DNA of 64,000 bases from Isoetes taiwanensis (lineage: Eukaryota; Streptophyta; Lycopodiopsida; Isoetales; Isoetaceae), in contig JAJEKV010000026.1 of assembly GCA_021234155.1 (NCBI GenBank), forward strand, positions 18,047,556 to 18,111,555. Reading direction: 5' to 3'. This document shows, piece by piece, positions 36,113 to 48,166 of the stretch. Each line of letters begins with the position of its first letter. Position 1 is the stretch's first letter. Made by a program: the position numbers and the translations under genes. A model generated the notes under the pieces. It searched no databases. It was not told the origin of the DNA and saw only the letters and a program-made list of their open reading frames with translations.

Positions 36113-36808
36113 ATCTGCCTTTTACATGGGACTCTACCATCCGGTAGGAGGTAGGGTTTATCTCATATATAAGCATAATTATAAATATTTATATTTGGAG
36201 GCTTTCGATTTAAAAGAGACCATATTTTGGTTGTAAGTCATTCATTATTTAAGTGAAATTTACTTTTTGCATGTAACTATCCCAACAGAAATATACTTCA
36301 GTTTTATCTATATTACAAGTTCTAAAGACTTACTATGATAGATAAAGGCCATATGACCCAAGCTGAGGCACGTCAATGAAGAGGGGTTGTAGATGTCAAA
36401 AGAGCTATGGAAGATCGTATACAAATTAATATGAAGAGAATAAAAAGCTTAAGAATGAATGTCAATAACCAACAGTAAATTAATAAAGAAAGATCAATCA
36501 TGTAAGCTTTAAAGAAGTGTTTGTGAGAGAAACGAGAAGGGAAAGTGTCGATGATGAGTAGGCCAACTTGGAAAATTCAAGAATTAAGCTCATCAAAATT
36601 TTAAGAAAGCATCACGCTAATTGGTGTCAACCAAGAAGCCATAGTACTGCATTGAAAGGGAAAAGAAGAAAAGCGCCACCAATCACGCCCAGGCATACCA
36701 TTTAAGAAGACTATGTTAGTATTGCCTTGGCCATAAGATAAAAATTGGTACCCCATACTATAGTCGAGAAAAATACAATAACAAAAACATTTGATAAACT
36801 TGAAAAAG

Positions 36809-38850
36809 AATGAGAATGAGAATGAGAATGATTTTTTATCGTCCACTGAGGCCAATCGGCCTATGGGACCCATAAGGAGCGCAGCAAACTTATTACTATC
36901 CGGGTTAAAAAACCCCCGCCCCGAAGGGTTTTCGAGGGAAAAACCGTGGCAGTAATAAGAATGCTGTCAAACTGTACAAGTATACATCAATGTATATATA
37001 CATGTCAAGTGTGTGCCCGAGGACATAGCTGATCTCGCATGTCCATAACCTCCTGAAGGTATGATCCTAGCACCCTTACGGATGCTGTGCTCAATGTCAC
37101 ATGTAACGGTTGGCGGGCCCCCACCAACTCAAAGATAGCGTCCGGAATTTGATCATATCTTTGGGCAACTTTGAAGGGTATGAGATTCATCCTCAATGAC
37201 TCCCATTTGGCAGCATTGACAGAGCCTGTCCTGGCGTGGCTCACCAATCCATCTGCCCGTCTCAATTCGAAGATGATGTGCCCCTGTGCGAATGGAGGCA
37301 ATGAGTCTGCGCCTTTTCATGGGCAAGTGGGTACGCAGGTAGCATTGCGGGCCTCGTTCCAATGTGGGATTTATGTGGCGCTGGTAGTGTGCTGTCTTGA
37401 CATGTTCAAGGGCATTGGCATCCCAAAGCTTGCTGAGGAAGCAAGCATCAAGATATTGCCTCAAGCTATGGTGATCTGCCTCTGTTTGCACATGTATGCA
37501 CCTGTGCTCCTGCACATTCCATCTAGCCAACTATTGGTCTCTTTTCCTCCAAAGAGGCCTTGAGGGCGCCAGCGCCCCATTGCCATGATATAAGCTAGTT
37601 TAGGGAGACGAGCATCGTCCATATTGACCACCTTCTGAAAATAGACAATGTGGCGATCAAGGGCCGCCCTCTGAAGAGGCAAGAATCCTGTCTCCTGCAG
37701 TAGAATTTGATATGGGACTGTGGACTTCACCCCTAGTGCTCGTCATTTCTAAGAAGGCTTTCGACTGCTCCAAGTCATTCCAAGTAGCAAGTGATACTAC
37801 TGGGCCCCATACTTCCACCCCGTATAAAAGGACAGGCCCTACTAAGACCTTGAACAGGTGTGACTGATGGGTCCAATCATACAACTCCGCTCTATGACTA
37901 TTGTTTTGCATTGCATATAGTGCCTTCCAGCCTGCCGTCACTCGTAGCCGTATGGATGTGTCCCAGTGCATAGTAGAAGGAAACTCCACTCCCAAATACT
38001 TGTATGTGGATGCAACTTCCACATTCGCCCTTGGTAACGAAGGAGGGGACCCTACCGACGGCGAAGATGATATGAAAACCACCTTAGTCTTGGCCAGGTT
38101 GACGCCGCATATCGATCGCTTGGCGAATGTGTCGAGGGCATCGAGATGTCGTTGCATGTCCGGGCCGCCGTAAGCTAGGAGGTCCACATCATCGATATAT
38201 TAATTGTCGATGATCCGATAGAGAAGGTGAGTTCCATCGCCCCATTATCGCCAAAGCAGCTCTCCAATTGATCAATGTAAAGCCCAAACAATGTTGGGGA
38301 GAGAGGGCATCCCCGACGGACCCCGATACTACTATCAAATGGCGGGCTTGTCCGCCGCAAATCACCGAGCATCTTTCATATAGCTCGCATTAATCGCATT
38401 CGCAAATCTACAGAACCCCCACCAAGGTGCGCCTTGCCCATAGTTTTTCCCGAGGCACGCGACAAACGCCGCGCCAAAATCCACAAAGCAACAATATAGA
38501 TCCTAGCGGCGGTTCTTGCTGTCTTCAATCAGAGTTCACAACGTGAAAATGTGGTCAATGGTTGAGTGCCGGGGTCTGAATCCTGCCTGGGTGAGGGCCC
38601 GCACCTCTCTTACCTCGCCTTGACCGCCAACTGCCGCCGAGAATCCCAAAGAAGCGGTTTAAACACCGAATCGACCATGATTGTTCGGTGGTGGTTGGGC
38701 GATTATTCACCTGCCTTATAGATGGGAATAACTCTGCTATTGGTCCACTGCAGCGGGAATCCTTTCTGTAATGCCTTGTTGAACAAGGCGGTCAGCACTG
38801 GTATTATGGACGGCCCTGCCCACTTAAGCAATTCTGCCTGCATAAGAGAT
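36809..38850 (-). mobile_element. LINE (non-LTR retrotransposon), 5'-truncated and decayed
   Basis: Read on the minus strand from 38850, the frames give AELLKWAGPSIIPVLTALFN and WTNSRVIPIYKAGE (RT motif 0-1), TIMVDSVFKPL (motif 2), GVRRGCPLSPTLFGLYIDQL (motif B), YIDDVDLLAYGG (catalytic YxDD, near 38200), TYKYLGVEF, and a C-terminal zinc-finger-like CQCCQMGVIEDESHTLQSCP. Frameshifts and stops separate them. The catalytic pair is still readable, but motif A is corrupted. The 3' end has a short-unit tail, (GAATGA)n on the plus strand at 36809-36832, instead of poly(A). No endonuclease domain is seen, so the 5' half is missing. Confidence 0.85.
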
Positions 38851-38869
38851 ATAAGGATAATTGTAGTAG

Positions 38870-39660
38870 ATTAGCCGCTAATAGATAATTGGGAAATAGA
38901 CTTATACAAAAAGAAGAACACATACTGGATAAACGACAAGAAATACCCCTCCGATCCAATGTTAAAACGATTGACGAGCCATTTTGAGACGACGGGCTTC
39001 ATCAACCGAAAGCGAGGAAAAAGAATGGTCGTCGAAATTGAAGGCAATTTCATAGCCTTCGCAATCCGCCACAATAAAAAACTTCATACGTTGATGAGGA
39101 GTTGTTTTACCTTCCTCGACTATCCTCAATATAGCTTCAGGCATAGAAGGATGTAGAACTGACGAAGAGTACGAAGCTCACGAAAGAAAGAAAGTCGTAT
39201 TGATGTTGGTAGAGTCTCATTTGAAAGATGGTACAGTAGGAGACGTTCGCTCGCGAACTTCCACTCTTAGAGCTTCAATCTGCTTGTTAATATTAGAACG
39301 ACCAGATAAAGATGATTGTAAGGCCTGAATCTGGGCATATTGAAGTTGTAGGGCTTGTAGGAGCTGACCATTGACATCTGAAGGCCGAAAGAAGGAAGAG
39401 CCGAAGAAGTGGTGGGCAGCTGGGAAGAGGAAGGAACAACCTAGGTAGTTGAAGGAAAAGATGGAAAAAACTCGGAACCTGGAGGTGGTGGAAATGATGG
39501 CTTAGGTTGTGTAGTGATATTCTCAGGAGGAAAGGAGTTATAGGCACGAGGCCTCCTTGCAGGTGGTGGGGCAGAGTCATATGCAACTTGTTTCCCCTTC
39601 CGCTTGTGAATCGCAGCGCGAGTACTAGCAAATTCCAGCGGCATTGCATTGGGCAACACT
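38870..39660 (-). other. Two small open frames of unknown origin
   Basis: On the minus strand, 39659-39441 encodes a 72-residue Pro/Ser-rich piece starting MLPNAMPLEFASTRAAIHKR, and 39144-38962 a 60-residue piece starting MPEAILRIVEEGKTTPHQRM. They may be remains of one gene or of a retroelement gag region next to the truncated LINE end. I recognise no domain. Confidence 0.25.
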
Positions 39661-41107
39661 CGCTCTAATCAGGTTTGGAATTATGATTTAGCTTCTTTGC
39701 TCTTTATCTGGTCAAATCTACTAATATTTTCACAGTAAGTGCATGTTGATCTAATAACACTATAAGCTCCTTGCAATTTGTTGATATTAAACTACTAATC
39801 TGAATTATAATCTAAGCCTTGGCTATGTCTATTATGTTAATCTGGATAATCTGGGTAGTTATCTGATCTGAGTAAACAGATCTGATCTGTGTAAATAGGT
39901 CTGGCAATAATTACATGACAATAGCTTTTTCAGAATCTTTCACTAAGTTTTAATGATTCTGCACCTTACTGCTCTGTGGATAATTGTTAGTTATAGAGTT
40001 GTTATGTTGATCTGGATTTATTGCACCAATAGAACATCAGCTTTGTTGTTTTTGTGATCAAAATGCCTGTGGCACATAGATACTGTGATGCATAAGCATG
40101 CTTATAATTTCTCCTTACCATTAGGTTTGTGCAGACCATAACATTCAGGAATCCATGAGATGCAAATGTCATGCTATTTGGGATGAACGTGCTGCCTTTC
40201 AGTTTGCCATCTATAGCTAGTATTGGATATGTTCTAGTATTTTACATAGGTTGAGAAATGTATTTGGCATTTGGAAATACCTTCTACTGTTGGACGAGCT
40301 GATAGTCACTCTTGTGGCAAATTTTCCTTATGGATTCTAATTAACTGGGTGCTGCATGGCACGGTAAAGGGCTGGGTTTCTAGATGGTGACTGTTATCTA
40401 GACAGTGATATACATTGAAATATATTCTGCTCTGACCAGTCTGTAGCAGAATCGATTTCCTTACAGCAGCAAATGGCAGGCGATAATGTCTCAGGGAAAG
40501 TCGACATATGTTTATAAAGCATTTGTCTCTAAGAATCTATTAGTTACATCTGTTTATTAATTGCTAATGGATGTATTGTGAATTCTTTGCTATTTAGTAG
40601 GATCACAAGTAGTGTGAAGGGGGATGACCCTAAAGGATCCCATGGCACCTGCTACCATGTACAAGACAACCATTCTGATGCTTGTTTTTTGTAATGTTGG
40701 TGCAGGTAACAGGATCCTTTACTCTCTGTTATGTTTTTCAAATATGTAACGAGTGGATTGGGCATTGATGCGGATAAATTATACGAAGACGAACTCTTGA
40801 AGATTATAAAATGTTCTGTAACATTTGATTTCTGCAATATATTTGTTGTCTTACTTGCTCCAAAGTATGTCAGTTTCTTAGCAAACTTGATTTTAAGTAA
40901 ATGATCAAAGAAATCTATCATTTTGTCTTGATGAATGTAGAAAGCTTTTGGCTTTTATCCTATAATTATTGCTTTCGTACTCAAGTATACACCAAGTCTT
41001 TGCCTAGATCCAGTTTTGCACCTACTGTTTCTAGGATTGCTTATTGTATCTAGATAACTACCCAAATGGCTTTTAACTAGATAAAAGACTGATTTTTTGC
41101 AGTTTAA

Positions 41108-41109
<2 letters not shown>
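39661..41109. other. AT-rich flank with a diverged relative of PLE intron 1
   Basis: No coding sequence is seen. At 40645-40715 the sequence ACCTGCTACC, CAACCATTCTGATGCTTG and GGTGCAGGTAACAGGA matches, in order and spacing, 43044-43110 inside the PLE terminal repeat. An older, diverged PLE copy therefore probably lies upstream of the recent tandem. Confidence 0.5.

Positions 41110-41153
<44 letters not shown>
41110..41153. repeat. Poly(T) tract of about 44 bases at the PLE 5' boundary
   Basis: A pure T run directly precedes the first base shared by both PLE units (ATGTTCTTCC at 41154). The unit 1/unit 2 junction has only seven T (52774-52780). It may be the insertion target or part of the element end. 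Its exact length is likely unreliable in an assembly. Confidence 0.8.
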
Positions 41154-41158
<5 letters not shown>

Positions 41159-44132
41159 CTTCCTTTAATAGCTTTATGTGTCTTTCCAGCAATTCTGTAA
41201 ACGTAAAGTTCCTAATTGTTTTCAACCATTGGTGCTTTTTTCCTTTAAACTTTAACTTATTACAACCTTTTGTTTTTAATATTTCTCTTTTGTTTATCTC
41301 TTTAACCTAATTTTTTCGTCCCAACTAAACCTTTGCGACCAATTGGCTTACTGTCTCCGATCTTGTTAGATTAGGGTTTGTTTCTCTCTGTCACGATTCC
41401 TCCTGATGGACGGAGACGTCTTCTTACGCCCTTGGCCGGCATGTACTGGCAAGATTGCGGTTATGAACTGAATGGCTGGATCTGTGTTTGCAAAAGCAGG
41501 ATAGGGTTCTTCTGTGAGTATTTATACTTCCTTAGGCTAACATGGATGTCCCCTTCTCCGTGTGATGGCGCTGCTATTGCATTAGGCCCTTGATTGCTTC
41601 TGTTTATGGGAAGGAAGAAAGGCGGCTTGAACAAAGCCACCATTCTAAGATTACAGGAAGAGAAGAAGATGGCTGAGAAAAGAAAGAATCTATTTGACTT
41701 TCATAAGCCTGCTAAGGCTAGAAATATCCCTGGTGCCAATGCTTTACCTGTGCTGGAAGGAGAACGCAGCTCTATCTTAGCTGCACAGATGTCGATTCCC
41801 ATAGCTTTGGATCCTGTGGCTAGTGCTCAAATGAGGATTAATTCTGATGTTCTGCTAAACTCTGAAGCCCATGCTGTTCCTGATGGTGCCCTAATGAATT
41901 CGTCTAGGCCAGCTGTCGAACCATCTCAGGTTTTATTTTTTTATTTGTTTTCTGGATTTGTCTTCTTTATGCCTACTTATCCTTTGCTCTGTTCTTTAAT
42001 TCTCTCCTGTAATGGCCTTCTTGTTTAAAGTAGTCTAGTTGTTTTTAATTTCTTTCTCTCTAATTTTTTTACGTTGCTTGACTCAGTTTGTTCTTCTTTG
42101 GGCAAGTTACATTTTACTTTTTGTGCCTCTTTCTCACTTGTTTCTTGTGTTCTCTTTGTTATTTATGTATATTTCCTTAGATTTGTACTGATGTCCTTGG
42201 TTTAGTTCTAGTTAATTCCCTTATTCCCCTTGTCCACCCTTAATTCCCTTATTCCCCTTGTGTCATATCTTTTTTCTGTAACTCCAATTGTCTTTAACCT
42301 TGAGTGAACTTCTAGGCTCCTGATCTTATTAACTCAGTTATTCCTTTTCAATGTGAAATAGCTTAGACTCCCATGTTGTTTGGTGCTCCTACTACATTGT
42401 CTTCTTAGTTCATGATTGATCTAATTTAATTCTTATGCTATCCACATTTGTATTTGCTTTGTCTTTGGTTATTGATGAGAGTCAAGTTATGTTTTCTAAT
42501 GTCTTCAAATTCTTGTGATCTCTGCTATTTCTTTGTTCCTTGTTTCCATTTGGTTTCTGTGAATTTCCTGCTACAAGCTCTATTGCTTTTCCCTAGTTTA
42601 ATGGTGGTTTTAATATTATACATCTCTTGACCTTAGTTCCTCTTTCTGTTTCCCTTTTTAGCTTATTTTCTATGACTGATCTCCTAAGCTCCCGGTATTC
42701 TACTGTAGCTATGGTTGTATATTTCTGTAGAGTAGCTTATTTGCCCAGCTTCTTTTATGCTCCTACTTTATTACCTTCTTTATTCTTATATGATCTAAGT
42801 TTGCCAATCTGCTGTCCACTCTCTGATAGGATTGTTGTCTCTCTTGTGATAACATATACTGTTCTTGTGTAGGTGATTATGCCAGGTTGTGTCCACTGTT
42901 TTCTACTCTATATTCTGATTCCTTTTTTGTTGTTGCATGCTTACATATGATACACTTAATATTTACTGGCCTTATTGTTTGTTAGTGATTATTAACTAAG
43001 TGATTGTGGTGAAAGGCGATAAGCTGGTTTTGGTCCATAGCTTACCTGCTACCCGGTTATTGGCAACCATTCTAATGCTTGTCTAATTTCTTGTGGTGCA
43101 GGTAACCGGACTGAACCCTATTTTGATGCGACTTTAAGTTTTTTTACAAAGCGTTTTCCGCTGAACTTAAATATGGGTGATATTCTACAAACTTGTGTTG
43201 AAGGAAAACTTTTCTTTACAAAGCTTTTTCTGCTGAATTTAAATATGGGTGATTTTCCACAAACTTGTGTTGTTGGATAACTCTTCTATATATCCGGTTT
43301 ATGTTTTACTTTGGATATGACATATCTTTACTTCTATGTTGTTACTCTATTCTGTTTTGAAGTTAGTAAACTTGGTTTGATAATTTTTCCTTTATCTTCA
43401 TTGTCTAATTTTGTTTCTCTCCTTTATTATTTTTGAATTATATTGCCTTATTATGTTTATCTAGTCTCTTGTTTTTTATTTTTACTTTGTTCTCTTTCCT
43501 CTTTTCACAACTTTTTGATTTATTTCCTTTTTTCCATTTGTGTTAAAAGCTTTTTGCTCTTGACCCGTTTTATACTTGTTTGTATTCCTGATTCTTGTAC
43601 TTGGCTTTTCCCTTATTTCTTTCAAGTTTCCTGTCTTGTACCTTCACATCTTCTATGATTTATTAGTTTTATTTTTTGGTAACTACTTCTATGTTTTCCC
43701 CTCCATTTGATGTATAGTTTTCTTTCAGTATTTTTGTTTTGTTCTACCTTGTTTCCTTCCCTTTCTCTACCAATTTAGTTTAAGTTTATTCTCTTTTCCT
43801 TGCGCTCTTAGGCTCTTAAATCTTTCTGTTGTGCTTTGCATTCATAGGTCTTCTTTAACTTGCTTTTTCCTTTTTTATCCTTATTTGGTTCTTATGTTAA
43901 CATTTCTTTATGGTTGTTTTTTTCTGATTTTCTATACTTATTTATCCCTCTTATGGCTAGTTCAACTTCTATCCTTTTTCTACTCTTTTGTTTGATCCTT
44001 TTCAAGGCCTGGATAGGTTTTAAGCACCTTAATATATCTAGGGTTGCTCTTGTATAGGCTTTTCATTCCAAATGGAATGTCTGGTCTTAAAAGTCTGAGT
44101 ATCTAGTCTTAGACTTGTTTATTTCAGACTGG
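41154..44132 (+). repeat. PLE pseudo-LTR, copy 1 (5' region, exon 1, most of intron 1)
   Basis: Near-identical to 52781-53903 plus 60814-62824 (a few substitutions per hundred bases where I compared). Differences include a 26-base tandem duplication around TTAATTCCCTTATTCCCCTT (42210-42262) and the loss of about 36 bases near 43118 relative to copy 2. The similarity ends at TTTATTTCAGACTGG (44132), 100 bases before the intron 1 acceptor. Confidence 0.9.
41606..41929 (+). CDS. PLE ORF exon 1, unit 1
   Basis: Encodes 108 residues starting MGRKKGGLNKATILRLQEEK, a basic, helix-prone N-terminus, then DFHKPAKARNIPGANALPVL. I know no domain for it. It ends at CCATCTCAG followed by a GT donor, and exon 2 continues in phase 0. 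I chose the Met at 41606 because the frame upstream in unit 1 is closed by a TGA (41591). In unit 2 that codon is TGG and the frame stays open back to 53041, so a longer N-terminus is possible in intact copies. Four or five residues differ between units (for example KRKNLF/KRNNLF and ERSS/EGSS). Confidence 0.65.
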
Positions 44133-44233
44133 GGGTTTTTTTATGTTATTCCAACTTTCAAGTTTAACTTGAAACCTTGATTAGGGTCGTGGTGCTTCCT
44201 ATTTTCATTTGGTTAATATGTTATTCTGTGCAG
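41930..44233 (+). other. PLE intron 1 (about 2.3 kb)
   Basis: Begins GTTTTATTTT after CCATCTCAG and ends TTATTCTGTGCAG. It is T-rich throughout, as plant introns are, and has no conserved open frame. Splicing joins Gln of exon 1 to NVQVDKIDLD of exon 2 in phase. Its presence in both units means the element's genomic copies keep introns, unlike most retrotransposons copied from mRNA. Confidence 0.65.
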
Positions 44234-44647
44234 AATGTTCAGGTGGATAAAATTGACTTGGATTTGAACAATTCTTGGATAAAGGAGTTGATTGCCCTAA
44301 ACTATGATCAATGTGGTATCTCGAGTCACAATTTTGCTGTTCAAACTCTGATAGCATGCATCAAAAACAAGGATGTACATGAATTCATCACTTTTAAAGA
44401 AAGTTGCCTGGTTGATAAGAATAAATCTCCTGTGAGTTACCTTGGCTTTAATGGCTGGTTTTCTGCTTTCCAAAAGATGAAATGTGCAAATTACAAGCTG
44501 AAGTTTTGTAAAACTCTTATTTCTAAAATTAATGGGGACATGGAGGCTCTTCTTTTTGCTAGGACTTGCATGGAAGATGATTTAGGAAAAAAGTTTTTGA
44601 AACTTACTCATTTGGAGAGTGTACATGATTTGAAGTTTCTAACGTGA
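44234..44647 (+). CDS. PLE ORF exon 2, unit 1
   Basis: Starts NVQVDKIDLDLNNSWIKELI right after the intron 1 acceptor and stays open for 137 codons to a TGA at 44645. It contains FNGWFSAFQKMKCANYKLKF and EALLFARTCMEDDLGKKFLK. No domain is recognised; it lies in the long N-terminal extension before the RT. A poly(A)-tailed insertion starts a few bases after the stop. The true exon end could be a weak donor at AAC|GTGAAAG just before it. Confidence 0.55.
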   Translation, partial: NVQVDKIDLDLNNSWIKELIALNYDQCGISSHNFAVQTLIACIKNKDVHEFITFKESCLVDKNKSPVSYLGFNGWFSAFQKMKCANYKLKFCKTLISKINGDMEALLFARTCMEDDLGKKFLKLTHLESVHDLKFLT

Positions 44648-44654
44648 AAGCTTT

Positions 44655-45113
44655 GGGCGGGAGACTATAGCTTTCTTATTGCTGCTGAGCACCATGTAGG
44701 TAGTTGTGGCCTATGTTGGTTGATGGAGGGGCAACATGGAGAGCGATTTGACCACCCTCTATAGGGGTAGGCTTGCAGGGTGTATTGCATAGTTGGAAGA
44801 CAGAGTTCTCTCTTATAGTACAGCAATGCAGATGGTATCCCAAGCCAAGTTAACGCGAGGAATGATGATTGCTCCCATAGGACCTCCAACTACTAGCATC
44901 TTTCGGTGGTGGAGCTACAGATGGACACAATTACAGTTATTAGAGGGATCTCGAGCCGTACTTTCATTGGAAAAGAAGGTTGTAATCTTTAGACCTCAAT
45001 CTTGGAGTAAGATGGTGATGTGATAATTCTGCCTATCAGGCCTATTGTGGAGCCTATGTATTTACTTATTATTATCAATAAAAATATAAATATCTTGCCT
45101 ACAAAAAAAAAAA
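44655..45113 (+). mobile_element. Poly(A)-tailed retroposon inserted in PLE unit 1
   Basis: The PLE coding sequence is interrupted here by about 460 unrelated bases that end with TATCAATAAAAATATAAATA, then TCTTGCCTAC and 13 A. The polyadenylation-signal-like AATAAA and A-tail mark a copied RNA on the plus strand. Its last 25 bases match the end of the minus-strand retroposon at 62832-64000, so both may use the same reverse transcription machinery. I could not define a clear target duplication. Confidence 0.7.
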
Positions 45114-45115
45114 AA

Positions 45116-45715
45116 GTTTTCATTCTGATGATGTTGTGCAATTCTTATAGGGTAGTTTTATGAAAAAGAGCCTGCTTTCTGAGGGATCTTCTTGATGAAG
45201 TCTTTGATGGTAATATTGACACGGGCAGTGAGGATGCAGATGACCATGATGAGGTTCCCACCTTGACTCTTCAAAATTCCTTTAGGTTTCGCATTATCCC
45301 AGAACAGAATGTTGAGTGTTATGCAGCAGCATGGGGCCATGCAATTTGGAAAAGTCAAAACTTCGGTGCTATTGCACCTATTAATGTTGACACGTGGAAA
45401 GCTTTGACATGTATTACTGATGATGAGATCAGGTCTGCCACTGCAAAGGCTGCAAAACTGGACAAATATCTCACTAAAGCAGAAGTTTCTTTACCTTTCA
45501 AATCAGACTTCTTTGGTCAACCTTGCCTTCACAATACTTCTCTTCATGTTAGTCAGAAAGGCAATATGGCGTATTCCAATGACAAAAGAGATGCTTTCTT
45601 CTTAAAGAAACTTTGGAGGACATATTACCCTTTCCTTACTTGTGCTTGTGAAAAAGATGCTAAGAAAAATGATAAAATTGATTGCAGGAGTGGGATTGTA
45701 TGGATAGATCAGGCC
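45116..45715 (+). CDS. PLE ORF exon 3, unit 1 (truncated by insertion)
   Basis: The frame LLDEVFDGNIDTGSEDADDH is open from about 45188, after a CTTATAG acceptor-like site at 45150. It continues through RFRIIPEQNVECYAAAWGHA, ADDEI-like acidic stretches and TYYPFLTCACEKDAKKNDKI to GIVWIDQ, where PLE sequence ends at the left edge of the 4-kb insertion. No known domain is seen. Cys residues near the end (LTCACEKD; DCRSG) could bind metal, but this is only a guess. It shares the coding frame style of the flanking exons and is assigned to the PLE by position. Confidence 0.5.
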
Positions 45716-47833
45716 CCGGGGGGTTCACCTCTATAAAAAGGGCATATGGCATGTGCGTGCATCAAGTCAGGAGAAACCCCTATGTATACAGCTGACCCTC
45801 CATAGAAACCTTTAAATGTAATTATCCCATGGGTAAAGAATCATACCCGATTCCATACTTTTACACCAAGTCTAAGCACTTCTTGCCCTACCCTTAACCT
45901 TATTTTTACGTCCATTATTCATTCATGTATCCTACCCTTTCAAATATTTACATCCAAAAACAATCCAAAATGTTACATCCAATGATCAATTAGGGTTCTT
46001 CCTCACGGCCATTTTAGTTCAATGGTCACTCCAAAAAAATAAGAAAAAGAAATATGTCTGGAATACATAGGGAAGTATATATTTTATATATTTTAATTAA
46101 ATCGATTTTAGGATGACATCATAACAAAATTGATTATTGAATAATGACTTTAAATTAATTATTGGGTAAATAAACGCATCCCTTAAGAACGCAAAGGCAC
46201 TTAGTTCACTTAGCTCACTTGACATTTCACTTTAAAAATGGACCCCCTCATGGCGTGGGATCAAAGATATCAAAATATTAACACTTAAAAAAGAAACAAT
46301 CCACAATCTTAAGCTCAATGATCAATATAGAATACAGAGATCACGGTAATTACGCAATAGTTTAGGCAGCACTTTCAAAAGACGGTTGCCATTATTGCAT
46401 CACAAACTAATATCTTTCTGTTTCAAAAGTTTCTTTCACCATAGCAGGTTGCAACAAAACAAAACAGCTGGTTCAAGCATCAAGGTGTAGTACAAATCAC
46501 AAAGCAAAAGAAGCTTCATCAAGTACAAAGCAAAAGAAGGTTCATCGAGGCGTGGTACAAATCCAAGCTTTTCTTTCTCCTGCACCTCAACATCTAGAAA
46601 TCTAAATGTCCAATTCAATAGACCATTTTAAATACTGAATTGAAATTTGTAGGACCACGATGGTATACCAAGATTCCCAACCAGGATAGCAATACATTAA
46701 ACACGTGTCTGTAAATGCAAATCAGTTTGAAAACAACAAAAGAATCCTCAAAACATCATGATAAACTAGATTTTCATTTAATATTTTAGATCAAATTTTC
46801 TAAAGTGATTCTGTACCTCTTATTATGGTACAGACTGATTTCTGATATGTAAGTTTCCTTTGCAAAGACTTGAAAGGCTCAGCGGGCAAGTAGAGCTACA
46901 ATATGTTCCTAGCATATATGGTAATCATTGTCTTGCATGGCTTGGTAGTTCTCTTAACCATCGTATCTAACATTGAAATGGATGGGAAGGTTAGCCGCGC
47001 ATACGTTGAAATCAGAGCATTCCGTGGAAACACTTGAGGCTGAAGCACAATTCTAAAATGCAGCTCATCAAAGAAAATTTGAAAGACCCTGTTCTACATG
47101 CAAACTGACATTCTGAATCTTGTGCATGCTGCATGTCCGCTTTGATGTCTTAATCGTCGCTTAAAGATCGCTTAAAGATGTTGGAAGGAATAGAGTGCAT
47201 ATCTCAACTGTTTCTCCTGAGCATATCCTGCAAATCATAAAGCTAGAACATCAGACATACTTCTTTGAGCTGGTCGTGCAATGTTAATGTACTTACCATA
47301 ATCTTCCATGAAGTCACGTATACACTGGGCATTTGCTAAAACAGCTGAAATGGCAACTTTACTTTGCCCTTTTCAATGTGAGCAGAGATCATAGTATTCT
47401 ATCATACTACATTCATGTCACGCATCAGCTTAAAATCTGCTAAGGCTTCGTTAAGCATGTCACGACATAAACAAACTTCAATCATGTCATTCCAAGAGAC
47501 GCATTCTTTTCAGGCATACGTCAGAACATATCAAAAGTTTCATCAATTTGTCTTTGACGTGTAACCGCAGTCGCTCAGGTATAATCTGAAACAGTATCCT
47601 CATAGATGATAACTACCCATATTGGGAATAAGCAGCAAGCATTATTACTCCAAAGCAATTTGATTTATCAACTTCTCAAACATTTGTTAAGCCTCCCGGA
47701 AAGCTTCAACTATACATGTGCACAGAAGGTTTCTTAAATATGTATCCATACGTCAGCCCTTTTGGATAAAATAATCATGAATATACTCACCTTTTGAAAG
47801 ATTTTTTGCATGAATAATCATGAATATACTCAC

Positions 47834-47982
47834 CTCCATGATTGCCAATAACAGCACACGCTCCCAACCATAAACAATCACCCTCGTTTAAGCATACCTC
47901 AACAGCCAATCTGTCATATGGATTGTCAGCATCAACAAATCCATAGTTCAGCAACAATCTTGAATTTGGCTGTGGACCACAC
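47834..47982 (-). pseudogene. SET-domain protein, next exon (NYGFVD motif)
   Basis: On the minus strand the exon begins after TTACACAG and encodes CGPQPNSRLLLNYGFVDADN, then PYDRLAVEVCLNEGDC. It contains the NYGF motif that forms part of the S-adenosylmethionine and lysine channel in SET enzymes. It ends GGAG|GTGAGT. The donor region is duplicated in tandem (ATAATCATGAATATACTCACC at about 47774 and again at about 47815). I cannot find convincing upstream SET exons or the C-terminal substrate-binding domain, so this is a captured or truncated fragment. The residues after LNEGD are unlike the family. Confidence 0.75.
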
Positions 47983-48166
47983 CTGTGTAAATTACAAATT
48001 ATAAGCAGACAAAATAGCAACTTATGTAACTAGCAAACCATTCATTTAGAAGTATGCATGCCCAATATATACAACATTGATGCAGCAAATGGTACAACAT
48101 TGATTGATACAACATTGACTGCACATTATTCATTACACAGTCTGAAGATCATGAACAAATACTCAC

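Noticed and set aside
37171-37563. 130-codon plus-strand frame opposite the LINE
   Set aside because: It is the antisense of the LINE C-terminal region, which has recognisable motifs on the minus strand.
41380-41430. Hammerhead ribozyme in the PLE pseudo-LTR (CTGATGGACGGAGACG)
   Set aside because: The required CTGATGA core reads CTGATGG, and no properly placed GAAA and third stem could be found by eye. A descriptor search would be decisive.
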